Positions 10,926 to 26,481 are shown, counted from the stretch's first letter. The stretch: DNA of 64,000 nucleotides from Paraspadella gotoi (GCA_051294375.1 CM119264.1:22200709-22264708); one strand, 5' to 3'. The notes: generated by a model from the sequence alone, not told the origin. Made by a program: numbers and translations.

Positions 10926-11590
10926 AAAACAAATGCCCCATCATCGCGAAAGAGGAAGAGTGATGAAAACAAAAAAAGCTGGGAGGAAGAGAGAGAGAGA
11001 GAGAGGATAGAGACCGTCCGAAAAAGGATGCGAAATGAGAGGAATAGAGACGAGTAGTGCAGAAGAAAGATCAGGAGGATGTGAGAAATGTGAGGATGGA
11101 AAAGAAGCAGTGGAGAAGACCTATTGTGAGAGAAGAGAGAGAGACGAGACAGAAAGACAGATTGAAAGTTAGACAGAGAAATTGTTGGGAAAGAAAAAAA
11201 AAATCCCCAAACCGGAAATGGGAAAAAAACGTCAAAAATGACAAATGATTTAGAGAATGTTTGGCCGAGCGTGAACACGGTCTATGGATTCCCCCCCCCC
11301 TTTCATTTGACGTCGTGAATTCTTCATTATGAAATGATTAAAACAATTTTCCGCGTTATTAGTCTTTTATTTTCATTTTCCGCTCGAAAGTTTTTCTTTG
11401 ACGAGAAAGACGCCTTCCTTTAGAAGGGGTAGCCGCACTCAATGGGCATAGTCAAAAATTTACAGCGAGTACAAACGAAAACCTATACATTTTTAAGTAT
11501 ACTTTCAATGGACAAAAAATTTCTTATATGGCTCTATACACTAGTAATTATTTTTTTGATATTTATTTATAAATAGGAAAGGCCAAAAAT
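10926..11590. other. Non-coding, purine-rich then AT-rich
   Basis: GA-rich to 11250, a C10 run at 11291, then AT-rich sequence. Nothing coding is seen. Confidence 0.5.
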
Positions 11591-11597
11591 TTTTTTG

Positions 11598-12868
11598 AGA
11601 ACGACGAGGTAACAGTTGACGTAGACGGAACCGGCTTGAAGGCAAGACGCCACGAAGGTGGCCTTGTCTAAATCCTTGGTAAAGACCGAGGACACAAGCC
11701 CGTAGGAATAATCGTTGGCTCTTTCAATCACCTCGTCTATCGTCTAACAAATTTGGGAATAATGCACCGCACCGCACCGCACCGCACCGCACCGCACCGC
11801 ACCGCACCGCACCGCACCGCACCGCACCGCACCGCACAGCCGAATTCTTTTCCGTCCGACAAACCTTAAATGTGAAAATTTGCAGGACTGGACCAACATT
11901 TCCTCCTTGGCGATTCTCATGTGATCTTCGACGTCGGCAAACTCAGTGGATTCGATGTTAAGTCACCGTCGTAAGCCTTTCCCCCGCACTTCAAAGTCGC
12001 CCCCTCGGAAATGCCGCTTTGAATCAACTCCAAGATTTTGTCAAACTATTCTTGATCTGCAGATAGATAAAATTAAATGCGTCAATTACTAATAACTAAT
12101 AGCATTTCCAACCGGTCCTATCGCAATTTCAATTACCACCTCCACCTCCAACATTCAGGGATTACCAATGACCCTGTTTTTGGCCTTCTCCACGCTTCGC
12201 TTGACGAATTCCTCGTAAATGTCTGCTTGAACGAAGCACCTTGAGCCGGCTAAACAACACTGACCCATGTTGTAAAATATCGCGTGGTGAGAGACCTGGA
12301 GGGCCAAATCGAGGTCGCAATCGCTGAAGACGATGTTGGGACTCTTCCCGCCCAACTCCAATTGAACGCCTTTCGCGTTGGTCTTTCCGGAAGCCTGTTG
12401 AATGATTTTTCCAACTTCGGTGGAACCGGTGAAGTAAATTTTGGCGACGTCGGGATGTTCCCTCAACCCGGCGCCTGCTGTAGGACCGTAGCCGGGGAAC
12501 ACATTGAAGACGCCCTTTGGAAATCCTTTAATTTTTTATCAAGAAATTGTATCATTGACAATCGTTTGTAAAAAAAAATGCCCTGGACACTGACCCGCTT
12601 CAACCACCGAGAGCGAGAGCCAAAGTCATTAAAGGAGTTTGTTCTGGAGGCTTCATAATTATGGCGTTTCCACAGGCCAAAGCTGTGCTAATTGCGAGGA
12701 TGAGGCACGAGGAATTTTAAATAAAGTTTAATTTCTACTACATCAAAATCTATCTATCTATCTATCTACCTCCAACGACACCAAGAGGTTCTCGTTTTGT
12801 GTATGAGAAGAATTTCCCATCGGTAGGGATGGTTTTGCCGCAGATCTTGTCTGCCAATCCGGCGAAAT
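11598..12868 (-). pseudogene. Aldehyde dehydrogenase (ALDH1/ALDH2-like) pseudogene
   Basis: Recognisable pieces in order on the minus strand: 12868-12770 ([29 protein letters not shown]); 12687-12595 (ALACGNAIIMKPPEQTP); 12525-12166 ([32 protein letters not shown] with the catalytic Glu, GQCCLAGSR with the catalytic Cys); 12056-11865 (FDKILELIQSGISEGATL, FADVEDHMRIAKEEM); 11743-about 11598 ([26 protein letters not shown]). The family is cytosolic/mitochondrial NAD-dependent aldehyde oxidation. Signs of decay: an in-frame TAG replaces the codon before FDKI; one-base shifts lie near EAGFP and at KEEMFGPV; several bases are lost after YDGD. The PWNFP and QGPQ segments are missing, as is the final PFGGYKMSG exon. 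Some indels could be assembly errors, but missing conserved blocks and the stop argue for a dead gene. Confidence 0.85.
11764..11838. repeat. (ACCGC)n pentanucleotide repeat
   Basis: About 15 near-perfect copies of ACCGC in the last intron of the ALDH pseudogene. Confidence 0.97.
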
Positions 12869-13440
12869 CTGACTTTTGGTTGAAAACTATTTGAATTCCG
12901 ATTTTTTTTCAATTTTACTTTTAGTGTAAATAAAAATTTTGCTCAAATGGAGCAGTTCACTTTAACCTGATCATATCATATTAAAATAACTAAATAAAAT
13001 GTAAAAAAAAAATTTTAGAGCCCTTCAGCCCGAGGATTCCTGAATTTGACGTCATTTGTAGAACTGGAACATACCTCATTCACGTTTATATTGTTTTGAA
13101 GAGAAAAAATCCCTTTTATTTCTATATAAAATCATATAAAATCAGATATGAAAAAAATTTTCATAGAAAAGCAGTCTAATTGCACTGGCTCGTTTGCTAT
13201 GAAAATGTTGGTAATTTGACAAGAGAAAAAAAAAGCGAGCTCCTCAGAAGCAATGCTATTGAAATCGAGCGTTTTTACATCTATTTTTTACCAGAATTTT
13301 TAACAGGGGCGTTTATATAGTTTGTCAAATATGAAAGAAAATCTCCATTGAAAAAATATTCCTTAACTTCTTAGAAAGACGTCGACTCCTACTTCATTGC
13401 GATTCTCGTTAATCATCGTAGCCGCAAGGGTCGCCTTCGA
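12869..13440. other. AT-rich, no gene seen
   Basis: This should hold 5' exons of the ALDH gene (NAD-binding N-terminus), but no further ALDH motif is visible. Confidence 0.5.
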
Positions 13441-13442
13441 CG

Positions 13443-13676
13443 TTGACGTCCACGTCATCGTCGTCGTCGTCGTTCACAGGTTTCCCGCCATCTGATGCTT
13501 TGTCTCTTCTTCATCAAAAACCGGCTCGAGGCGAATTGAACTTTCCTCGTCGTAGCCTCACTTCCGCCGCCGCCGCGGTTGAGCGGTTTCGATCTCATCC
13601 AATATTTACTCATCTCGCCGTTCGATCCCAGACGTCCTGCCCCTCCCCTCCGCCACCGACGCCTTCCTCGCCATAA
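13443..13676 (+). CDS. Hypothetical open frame, Ser/Pro-rich
   Basis: A 77-codon plus-strand frame. An acceptor-like CGTTCACAG is followed by GFPPSDALSLLHQKPARG, then NFPRRSLTSAAAAVERF, and a Pro-rich end before TAA. The antisense strand also has an acidic frame (an Asp run, then VNVEGDPCGYDD and stop), so the strand is uncertain. Unknown function. Confidence 0.25.
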   Translation: MTSTSSSSSSFTGFPPSDALSLLHQKPARGELNFPRRSLTSAAAAVERFRSHPIFTHLAVRSQTSCPSPPPPTPSSP

Positions 13677-13981
13677 TGAGTCCTTTGGAATTAGAAATTT
13701 GGGCGGAGACCAGATGGTGGATCATTTCAAACTCATGAACAATCCCCGAGGTGTAGCGCGATGGATTTTAATTCTCTTTCCCGAAAGAAAGCGGCGTTTC
13801 TTTGTATATTAAAGGTTGCTCTAGTACTATCCGATATTAAAACGACATAAATCTAAAAAAAAAAGAAGAAACGTAGCGTTTGGTCGCATTTTCTTCATAA
13901 TAACCTCCATGCTCCAAAGTTATGGATTCGCTAAACAGTAAATAAATACCTTATCATTTGTACTGGCGACTCGTAACATCA

Positions 13982-14212
13982 TGAAGAGACAGTAATTATT
14001 GTTATGTGAAAGTGACAGAACCGTTCAATATAAGCAGTCCCTGAGCTTCGGATCAGCTGTAACACCATGTTACAGGCGGGTTAAGCGCCCCGTCCCTCTT
14101 AACTGCCAGACGACCACCGGGCGAAGAACCCGCACCTTTGGGTTGGGAGACGAATGACTTGCCTCCGGCACCAATGGCCGCTGATGAACGGTTGGTGGAT
14201 TTTAGTCCACCA
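13982..14212 (-). mobile_element. tRNA-derived SINE, copy 1 (full length)
   Basis: Reverse-oriented 231-bp copy of the element best seen at 48255-48486. It carries the leading GGTGGACTAAAATCCACC, the tRNA-like head with a B-box-like GGTTC segment (somewhat diverged here) and the tail ending AATAATTACTGTCTCTTCA. Confidence 0.8.
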
Positions 14213-14234
14213 TACATCCCCCTCCTGTAGGGTG

Positions 14235-14360
14235 AAGTCTGTTGCGTCCTTTCAGTGAATTATTGTTGTTGGTGGAAAGTTCGTCACCAAGTTGAGGCAT
14301 GTCGCCTGATGTGTTGTGGGCGGAAAGTGCATCGCCAGGTTGAGGCATGTCGCCTGAAAG
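14235..14360. repeat. About 48-bp tandem duplication
   Basis: Two copies of a unit containing GGAAAGT..CACCAAG/CGCCAGGTTGAGGCATGTCGCCTGA, lying between the two SINE copies. Confidence 0.75.
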
Positions 14361-14399
14361 TGTTGTTGTTGCTGTTGTGTTCGGAAGTCGGGCTCACCA

Positions 14400-14603
14400 A
14401 TGAAGAGACAGTAATTATTGTTATGTGAAAGTGACAGAACCATTCAATATAAGCAGTCCTGAGCTTCGGATCAGGCTGTAACACCATGTTACAGGCGGGT
14501 TATTGCGCCCGTCCTCTTAACTGCCAGACGACCACCGGGCTAGAACCCCGGACCTTTGGGTTGGGAGGCGAAAGACTTGCCTCCGGCACCAATGGCCGTC
14601 TGA
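14400..14603 (-). mobile_element. tRNA-derived SINE, copy 2 (truncated)
   Basis: Same family and orientation as copy 1. It lacks the first 27 or so bases (the GTGGACTAAAATCCACC leader). The break falls exactly where an ALDH exon fragment begins. Confidence 0.8.
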
Positions 14604-14655
14604 GAAAAAATTTCCCATCGTGTAGGGATGGTTTTGCGCAGATCTTGTCTGCCAT
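14602..14655 (-). pseudogene. Stray ALDH exon fragment
   Basis: Fifty-odd bases match 12805-12856 (the [16 protein letters not shown]-coding part) in the same orientation, with three one-base indels that break the frame. Only the middle of the exon is present. It abuts the truncated SINE copy 2. Confidence 0.85.
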
Positions 14656-15060
14656 TCTCCTCCCCCACCCCAATCTGTCCACCATAATCATTTCATTCTC
14701 ATTCCATGCCTTTCTCGCTTCTCCCCTTGTTTTCTTCCTCCTACCTCCTGTTCCACCAACTCCTTACCTACACTTCCGCATCAAAGATCCTTACCCGTTT
14801 TCTAGCGCTTCTCGCTTCCTCCACTTTATCGATATATTTAGAGTTTACAACACTTTTTTTTATTAAAATTACCAATAGATAAATTGAGAAAACGGTAGAA
14901 GAGGTGAATGATCGAGATAAGAAACGTGTTACATGTCTACTCAGGCGGAACAGGTTACAAACTAACAGTAGTCCGGTATAAATATTGTTAATGTGTTTAT
15001 TAAAGATCGTGAAAATAAAAAAAAAAGATTTATCTCATGTGTAAATCTTTTCTGTTTTGC
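14656..15060. other. Non-coding, no gene seen
   Basis: Pyrimidine-rich then AT-rich. The open frame at 14486-14866 mostly translates the SINE. Confidence 0.5.
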
Positions 15061-15072
15061 TATGTTTGTAGA

Positions 15073-15272
15073 TTATAAGACAGTTTAGTTATTTGCAACA
15101 ACAATTTATTTTCAAAAGACGAACATGTTTCGGCTCAGGATTCGAGCCTTCATCAGCGTCAAAATAAAACAAAAAAAAACTTTGAAGCTGATAAAGGCTC
15201 GAATTCTGAGCCGAAACATGTTCGTCTTTTGAAAATAAATTGTTGTTACAAATAACGAAACTGTCTTATAAA
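15073..15272. mobile_element. Fold-back element with hammerhead-like arms
   Basis: A near-perfect inverted repeat: left arm 15073-15160, right arm 15179-15272, about 18 bp A-rich loop. Arms share TTATAAGACAG, CAACAATTTATTTTC, AAAGACGAACATGTTTCGGC. Each arm holds a hammerhead-like motif pointing outward. Confidence 0.85.
15117..15160 (-). ncRNA. Hammerhead-ribozyme-like motif (intact core)
   Basis: Minus strand reads GACG-CTGATGA-A-GGCTC-loop-GAGCC-GAAA-CATGTT-CGTC. The CUGAUGA and GAAA core boxes are present, stem II is five G-C/T-A pairs, stem III is minimal (AC/GU), and GACG/CGTC can form stem I. One unpaired A lies between core and stem II. Minimal-stem-III hammerheads are known from terminal repeats of Penelope-like retroelements. 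The copy in the right arm (plus strand, 15188-15226) has CTGATAA and is probably inactive. Confidence 0.55.
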
Positions 15273-15289
15273 AGATTTATCTTATAGTT

Positions 15290-16390
15290 AAACGCATGGA
15301 AGATATTTTATATTATCCAAATAATATATAATGTTAAAAAATTTTTTTATGAAATTTTATTTTTTTTATCGGATTCTGATGAAGGTTGTTACTACAACTT
15401 TTTTTAAATTTTAATGATTGATAATCAAATTTATTGAATGATGATGTTGATGATGATTTTTTAAGGTTTTTTCTAAATTAACCAATTTATCATTAAATAA
15501 ATGTAATACTAACCTTTATCTAACTTTTTAATCTTTATCAAAATCTATTTTAAAAAATTTAAATTTCCTATAAAAATATGAAAGCATATGTTATAAATTG
15601 TTAAATATTAAAATGCTTCCATGCGTGAGGAAAATGAATTTAATAAAAATCTAAAATCATAAGTCAATTTGGTTGTTAAAGGACAAAATACTTTTATTGC
15701 AGACTGTTTTATATTGTAAAAAATGTTAAATTCTGGCCCGCCTTAATGGCTACTCTTACCCATTTGTTTTTTTTTAACATTTAAACATCATACTGAACTG
15801 AAGAATACTTACTATAACGAAAGTTAATTATAGTAGATTTAATTAGGTAAATTAGTTTTTTGTGAATTAGTTTTAATTTTTTAAGATTTATTTATAATTA
15901 ATAGTAGTATTGACGCTGCATCGTCGCTTGTTGTTGTTGTTGTTTTCGTTTCTTGTTTTTAATTTTATGTTTTTCTATAAATAACGAAGAAATGGAAGCA
16001 GACGCCAGAGAAGCCAGAGTGACGAGTAAAAGAGTAAAGGATGAGTGATTGAAAAGTGAAGTTGTAGACTTGTATTTTAAAAGATAATCCAGTCGAACAA
16101 TATTGGCACAGCAATGACGCAGCAGTGACGCAAAAAAAAAAGACGCAGTAATGGCGCAACACGAGCGAGGCAAAGATGCTGCTGCAGCCATTGTGTCTGT
16201 CCGGATGGTAATTTTACATCGCAGAACAGACACAATTCACTGGAACTAAAGATTAGTTTGTTTGCGCGGCTCGCAAATTCTTAGCGAGGAACTTTACTTT
16301 CGACGTAGCTCTTGTTTATCGTCGAGGATAAAAACGGTTCTTCATGAGATAATATCTAATATAATTATAAAAAAGATATATAAAAAAACT
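15290..16390. other. AT-rich non-coding region
   Basis: Very AT-rich to 15900. At 16090-16170 there are imperfect repeats of AGCAGTGACGCA. A minus-strand open frame (15898-16233) is low-complexity and not called. Confidence 0.5.
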
Positions 16391-16396
16391 CATTAC

Positions 16397-16519
16397 TTTC
16401 CGGCTCTCGTATCCTGGCGGACAAATAAAGAGGGAAAATAACGTCGTCGATTCGTCAAGTTTATGCGAAGCCATTAATTCGTAATTTTCGTCCCTCGTCC
16501 AAACCGTCGACTCTCCCTT
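16397..16519 (-). CDS. Internal exon, 41 residues, unknown product
   Basis: Minus strand: acceptor TCATTGACTTGCAG, then 41 codons starting KGESTVWTRDENYELMASHK and ending FICPPGYESRK, then donor GTAATG. Both borders are phase 0. The sequence is high-complexity and not repeat-driven, which makes this one of the more convincing isolated exons. The alternation of Thr/Val/Trp and charged residues could be a beta-strand-rich fold, but I do not recognise the family. Partner exons were not found within 1 kb on either side. Confidence 0.55.
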
Positions 16520-16539
16520 CTGCAAGTCAATGAGATATA

Positions 16540-17240
16540 AAGTCGGGAACCCAAAAGATTATGAATCCTTTTTTTTTTTCTTTTTTCCCTTTTTTTATAC
16601 CCCGGGTGCCACGACCTACCGCCACCTCCCCAGCCTCATCTCACCCCCACGATCTGTACTAAGACCCATCGGTTTTTCCTCACCCATTTTTCTTGGGCTC
16701 TTCTTTCTCGTTTTTTTTTCTTCTCTCATTTTCCCTTTCGATCTTTTTTATATTCTCGGCTTCGTTTTTATTTTTCATCTTCCATCTTTTTATTTCTCCA
16801 TTTATTCTTAGATTTTTTTTTCCTTCGGTGGTTCTGTCCACTTTTTTTTTCTCTTTTTAATGTGTATATTTGTTTGGTTATTTCATTTTTGTTCTATTGA
16901 ATGAATTTAATTTTAGTCTGTTTCAATTGGCTCTTTGATCCCCGCACGTTTTTGGTTTCCCATCAATGATTTTTTTTTATCCAATTTATATTTCCTTTTT
17001 TTAAAACCTATATTACAACCGAGTTCGCTTCAATGGTCCCATCTGCGATTAGTACCGTCCTAAAAATTTTATGGAAATTCCCCCTTTCTCGACTTTCTCC
17101 CCAAGTCCACTCAGCCCACCCTCCTTCCGGGCGAGACCCCGAAACCCCTGATGCTTTCTGCTGATGCTGGAACTGAGGAGGTCAAGAGATCTGGAGAATG
17201 GAGGGGGGACTCCCCACGGAGCGATGCTGAAGCCCCCTCT
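16540..17240. other. T-rich then GC-richer region
   Basis: T-rich low-complexity to 17040. At 17140-17250 a plus-strand frame (SADAGTEEVKRSGEWRG) runs into the GA repeat and could be an exon, but has no clear splice sites. Confidence 0.3.
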
Positions 17241-17250
17241 TCCCCGCCGA

Positions 17251-17351
<101 letters not shown>

Positions 17352-17579
17352 ACCCCCGTCGTAATCACCGCGAATTCCGTGAAATATCGCTCCTCGAGTT
17401 CACCGGCTCCGGGAAAAACGAAGGAGGAACTTTTTCACTCTTTCACTGGAAGCCTCATTCTTTTAGTTTTCACAAAGTTTTCTCGTTTTAATATTTTACT
17501 CTAGCTTTCTTTTTACGCCATGGTGAAAATTCATCTAATTTTTATACAAAACATTTATCTTTTTTTTTCCCTTTCGCTT

Positions 17580-17627
<48 letters not shown>

Positions 17628-17653
17628 ATAGCTCTTATTCTTTCTAAAGAACG

Positions 17654-17725
<72 letters not shown>

Positions 17726-17752
17726 ACAGCTCCTATTCTTTCTAAAGAACTT
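17580..17752. repeat. Duplicated CT tract plus 30-bp flank
   Basis: Two tandem blocks, each a CT tract followed by TTTCAYAGCTCYTATTCTTTC and TAAAGAAC, indicating a local duplication. Confidence 0.85.
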
Positions 17753-17913
17753 TTTCCCCCTTTTCAAATCGGCATAAATTTCCAGGAATGACAGAAATTA
17801 TGTATGTATATTCAACAAAAATTCTACGTAAATTCAGATGAACAGTGTCTTTAAGAATATTATTTCCTTACGACAAAGTCCATACCGCAACCACCTGCTC
17901 CCACGCAGCACCC

Positions 17914-22230
<4,317 letters not shown>

Positions 22231-22428
22231 CTTGTGGCGGGCGGGGGCGAGGCGGGGACGTGGCGGTGAGGTGAGGCGGAGGTCGGCGTCGTGTGGTGAG
22301 GTAAGATGAGGAAAGGTTGAACTAGATGAAGTCGGGTAAGGTGAGGTGACTCGAGTGAGACTAGTCGAAAAAAATATTAAAGACAGATAAAATTACTAAA
22401 AAGTATTTTCTACATTGTACAATGTACA

Positions 22429-22510
22429 TCACGAAGATTTTTCATTTCCGTTTGCGGACGACTTTTCGTCTCTGTCACCGTCGTGTTCGTCGTCGGCGTA
22501 CGAAGACATT
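22429..22510 (-). CDS. Acidic terminal exon, 26 residues
   Basis: Acceptor GGTTATTTTTAG, then one base and 26 codons, MSSYADDEHDGDRDEKSSAN and GNEKSS, then TGA (22431-22429). It ends 198 bp before the ankyrin gene ATG on the same strand, so it would be the 3' end of the neighbouring gene, or a stand-alone 26-codon frame since it has its own ATG. Function unknown. Confidence 0.5.
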
Positions 22511-22862
22511 CTAAAAATAACCACGCCGTGGCCTTTTACGAGTTTAACCCCTTAAACTTAGACTTAATCTTAGTGCTTACTCGTCGGTAGCTTTCAAATT
22601 AGTAAAAATACTAATTAACATTTTAAATAACTTATTTTTACTCCCGTCGCCACTATCGTCTTTGTTCGCCACCTCTAGTTTTGACGTCGTTTATTTCTCA
22701 ACGCGGAAGACGGTTCCTTAAACAACGCAAAAGTTCTTCCAATTCAAGTTCATTTTCAGTGCAGAGAATTGCGAATTGAGAATTGCGAATTGCGAAACGT
22801 TTTATAGGTTATGCTTCGTTAAGCGACGTCATCGGCAATTCAGCGTATTTGTTTTGCTCTCG

Positions 22863-22902
<40 letters not shown>

Positions 22903-22937
22903 CTTTGATTGATCGGTCTTCGCTCAAGTTTTTTCAG

Positions 22938-23014
22938 CCAATCTGGATTCGAAAATTTGGATTTTTACTTCCGCTTTTCGTCGATGAGGTTGTTGAGCAA
23001 ACAGAAGATGAAAG

Positions 23015-23064
<50 letters not shown>

Positions 23065-23165
23065 ATGATGATAATGATGATGATGATGATGATGATAATT
23101 ATGATGACGATGAGGATGATGTTGATGATTGTCAATTCACGAAAAATGTTTTTCTTTATCACTAA
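22938..23165 (+). CDS. Terminal exon with poly-Asp tail
   Basis: Plus strand: acceptor CTCAAGTTTTTTCAG, then phase-0 frame PIWIRKFGFLLPLFVDEVVE, QTEDER, a run of 15 Asp, Asp/Asn/Tyr-rich sequence, and VDDCQFTKNVFLYH with TAA at 23163-23165. The Asp run is encoded by a GAT microsatellite (23017-23060). It is preceded by a CT tract (22860-22900). Acidic tails occur in chaperones and chromatin proteins, but no domain identifies this one. Confidence 0.5.
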
Positions 23166-23359
23166 TACGTATTAGAGTTTTCTTTTACTTTTCTTTTTTC
23201 CCCACTTCGACACATTTTTTTAAGATACAGCATAGAAATTTAGTTTACTTTCCAGTAGTGGTAAGCATAAACGCCTTTTTTCAGTTATGTACCACGGCGC
23301 CATTTTCGGCGGCGTCGTCCCCCCCCCCCGTAACCACGTCCCGGCGCCCCTGGGCGGCG

Positions 23360-23605
23360 TTATCTTGTCATTTGGCGCCGAGACACAAATCGTTCATCCC
23401 CGGATTCATATAGAAAATCCCTCTCGAAATAACTCCGCCCATAAATATCTTTCGTAAAAACTTCCAGGGACTTTTCGGTAGGAAGGGCAACGGGGTGAGC
23501 GGAGATAGGGGGAGAGGAGTTGGCGGCAGGTGGGGCCTGGAGGTGGCGGCCACGGGGATGAGAGTTCTGAGGATATGGAGGATTTTGTGGGGGGGGGGTG
23601 GCCAC
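23360..23605 (-). CDS. Hypothetical open frame
   Basis: An 81-codon minus-strand frame with ATG. The Pro/Ala-rich N-terminus is followed by TEKSLEVFTKDIYGRSYFER and ESGDERFVSRRQMTR, then TGA... or continuation past 23360 in another frame. The second half is complex enough to be coding. Two other frames are also open here, so confidence is low. Confidence 0.3.
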   Translation of the reverse strand: MATPPPQNPPYPQNSHPRGRHLQAPPAANSSPPISAHPVALPTEKSLEVFTKDIYGRSYFERDFLYESGDERFVSRRQMTR

Positions 23606-24314
23606 GGAGAAGTGGGGGGGAAGGAGAATGACGTGACGTTCTCAAAAGAGGCGGAGAAACGGAAAATGGTTCGAATTGGCAATCAAATTTTAAAGAAGAA
23701 AATAATGAGCAGTTGTAGTGGAGTTTTAATTCCAAGTGTTGGAGTGAAGCGAGGCGGGGTTGATTGTAAGGGCGCGAAATCAAGCATCAAGGATCACGGA
23801 GGGATAATGGGAGTGGCGGTAGAAAGGTGGTTTCAATGAATGAATCTATCAAATAGAAGAGTGTTAGAGAGGCGAGAATACCAGAAGTGTGGTCGGTAGA
23901 GACGGGATGACGTCTCAGGGGAGTGGTAAAACCGACCGAAGGATTTTTTTTTCCTTCGGACGCAATCTTGCAAGAACTTCTTAGATAGCCTCCGGGAATG
24001 ATGGGCATTGGGCAACGATGCCGGGCTGATCTCTAAATATAAGTTCTGTATGCAAAATCCAATATTACTTGTATGACTAATCAAAAAATCATACTTTACT
24101 GTATTCTAAGTACAAATTTGTTGAGTAGACAAGGCAGAGTCTATGTATCACTACTTCTAAATTAGAACTGACGAAACGCGCAATATAAAACCTTTTTTTT
24201 CTCGATTCCGAAGACGGTCGGACTGAACGAAGCGAAAGAAGGAGCGGCACTGCTTCCGGCGTCTAATGTCGTGGAAAGCAGCATCTCGAAAATATTAAAA
24301 AAAAAGTGGTGCTC

Positions 24315-24316
<2 letters not shown>

Positions 24317-24406
<90 letters not shown>

Positions 24407-24500
24407 TTCTTTTCTTTCCTTCTTTCTTTCTTTCCTTCTTTCTTTCTTTCTTTCTTTCCTTCTTTCTTCTTCTTTCTTTCTTTCTTTCTTTCTTTCCTTC
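24317..24500. repeat. (TTTC)n microsatellite with degenerate end
   Basis: About 23 perfect TTTC units, then variants with CCTTC. Confidence 0.95.
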
Positions 24501-24918
24501 TCTCTTTATGTCTTTTTCTTCATTCATCTGTTTCCCCCCCTTCTCCTCCTTTCCCTGTCCTTAGCTTTCCATTCCACGTTTTCTCGCTACATTTTTCCGC
24601 GACGCGCAAAGAAAATATACGAACTTTCTTTTCGCGGGAAATGGGGGCCAACGAGGGATGGGGCCGAAGCCTCGGCCCGACGCTAAAAGGTCAACGGCCA
24701 TAAAGAATGACGCGCAAAGGCTAGAATAAAGCCATATCGAGACAATGGGGCTTGAACGGAGGAAGGAAAAGTAAGAGAGGGGGGGAGGGGCTGAAGAGGT
24801 TTCGCCCGGGATCAATGTAAATCCCTTCAAAAACAATGGCAAACCGGGAAGAGTTACATTCGAGAGTAGAGGGTAGAGTTTGTTTACGTTTAGTCTTCGG
24901 GGAAAGGCATGAAAAGAG

Positions 24919-24962
24919 AGAGAGAGAGAGAGAGAGGAGAAGAGAGAGAGAGAGAGAGGAAA

Positions 24963-25023
<61 letters not shown>
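24919..25023. repeat. (GA)n microsatellite, interrupted
   Basis: GA tract with AGGAGA and AAAGA interruptions. The flanking minus-strand frames (24561-25341) are mostly repeat translation. Confidence 0.9.
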
Positions 25024-25026
<3 letters not shown>

Positions 25027-25144
25027 CGGAGTGACATCAAAATGCCCGTAAAGGTCGCTAAATGCCGAAAACATAAAGTTCGCGCGAGCAACAATCGGTT
25101 TTCCCGCGAATGGCAACCATAAACTCGTTTCGGCGATAGGTTTT

Positions 25145-25207
25145 GGTTCGTTGCGGCGGAGCAGCGGAGCAGCGGCACCCTGGAACAGCGAAGCAGCGGA
25201 GCAGCGT
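25145..25207. repeat. Short GCAGCGGA tandem repeat
   Basis: About six variants of an 8-9 bp unit (GGAGCAGC / GAAGCAGC). Confidence 0.7.
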
Positions 25208-25209
25208 AA

Positions 25210-26480
25210 GAAAGTCGAAACGAAAAAAACATTTGAAGTTCGACTTTTATAATATTTGGAAAAATATGTCGCATGGGTGATCAAGGAAGTCAAAGTTACG
25301 AAACGTAATTTTTGAAAGCGAAAGTTGTAAGCAAATCGCATCGATCAATCCGTCGATGAAGATTAAGATAATTGGCATTAATTTAAAACTATAGTTGAAG
25401 AGTGAAAGAGTGGAGCAGTGAATGAGGGGCTGAGCGAGGTATAAGCTGGAAATTAAAGGAGTCAGGTGGGAGAGAATAAAACTCGAAATTGAGTCGATAT
25501 AGAACGAGTGATTATTTACCGATTTTTCGAATTAAATGATAAAATTATTCGTCTTTCTCCAGCGTTAAAAACTTGGAAGGTACAATCGTTAATCAGTAGT
25601 CGGGCATTCTAAGGTAAGTTGAGAAGGTGAGGCTGATTTTACCTACCTTTAGCTTTGGGTGAGAGTAAGAAAGATTAATCGGCAGAGACCGACTGCGCGA
25701 TCCTGGAAATTCGAACGTAAACGTGACCTTGGACGACCTTGAATCTCATTTCCTGAGAATTCGAGATTTTTAAATGAGTCAATCAGCGTTCAGAGCTGAG
25801 GTGTGAGGGTGGAGGGATGAATAGGAAATAAACTTATATGCAAAAATTGATGGCGGGTGAAGTAAAAGGAGAAAAAAATCATTACGTTTTTCTACATGAA
25901 TTTTTAAAATTTTTATTTTTTTAATTCTTTTTTAGATTATTTTTTTTATTTTTCTTTTATTATTTTCTTTTATAATTTTTTTTAAAAAAGAAAACGAAAT
26001 CTTTTTCGTTTTTAAAATTTTGACGAAACCCTGAATAACAATTGTACAATGAATTGTATTGAATTATATAATTAATTTTAAAGATATAATCCTACAAACA
26101 CTAGCTTTTTAATCGTATGCATTAACTACGATAGTGCTGCCCGAGGACGAAAAGAAAATTAAAAACGCGGACGTAAAATATTTTTTTTTCAGTTTTTAAC
26201 GAGGATAATCTCCATTCGTGGGCCGGACCTAATTAAAGGAAATTTCGATTTATGTTTATAAAATTTTAAAGACTGAGAACTTATATTTGCATCTAAATAA
26301 AATCTACGTCTGCCAGTTAATCTGTATGTCAGTCTGTCCGCTAAAAATTAATCTGACTGCTGTGACAACGGTGCTACTGCGACGGATTGAACTTTCAAAC
26401 GAGTTTAACTCGCATTTTTCCTTTCCTTTTCTTTCTGCTATTTAATTAATTTTCTTCGGCGATTACTTTTATTACTTTCC
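25210..26480. other. AT-rich, no gene seen
   Basis: Purine-rich to 25500, then AT-rich with T-runs at 25910-25990. No splice-bounded frame was found. Confidence 0.5.
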
Positions 26481-26481
26481 T

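Noticed and set aside
24561-25341. Long minus-strand frames of over 200 codons
   Set aside because: Driven by the CT microsatellite, which has no stops in either frame; the flanks lack splice sites and change frame preference.
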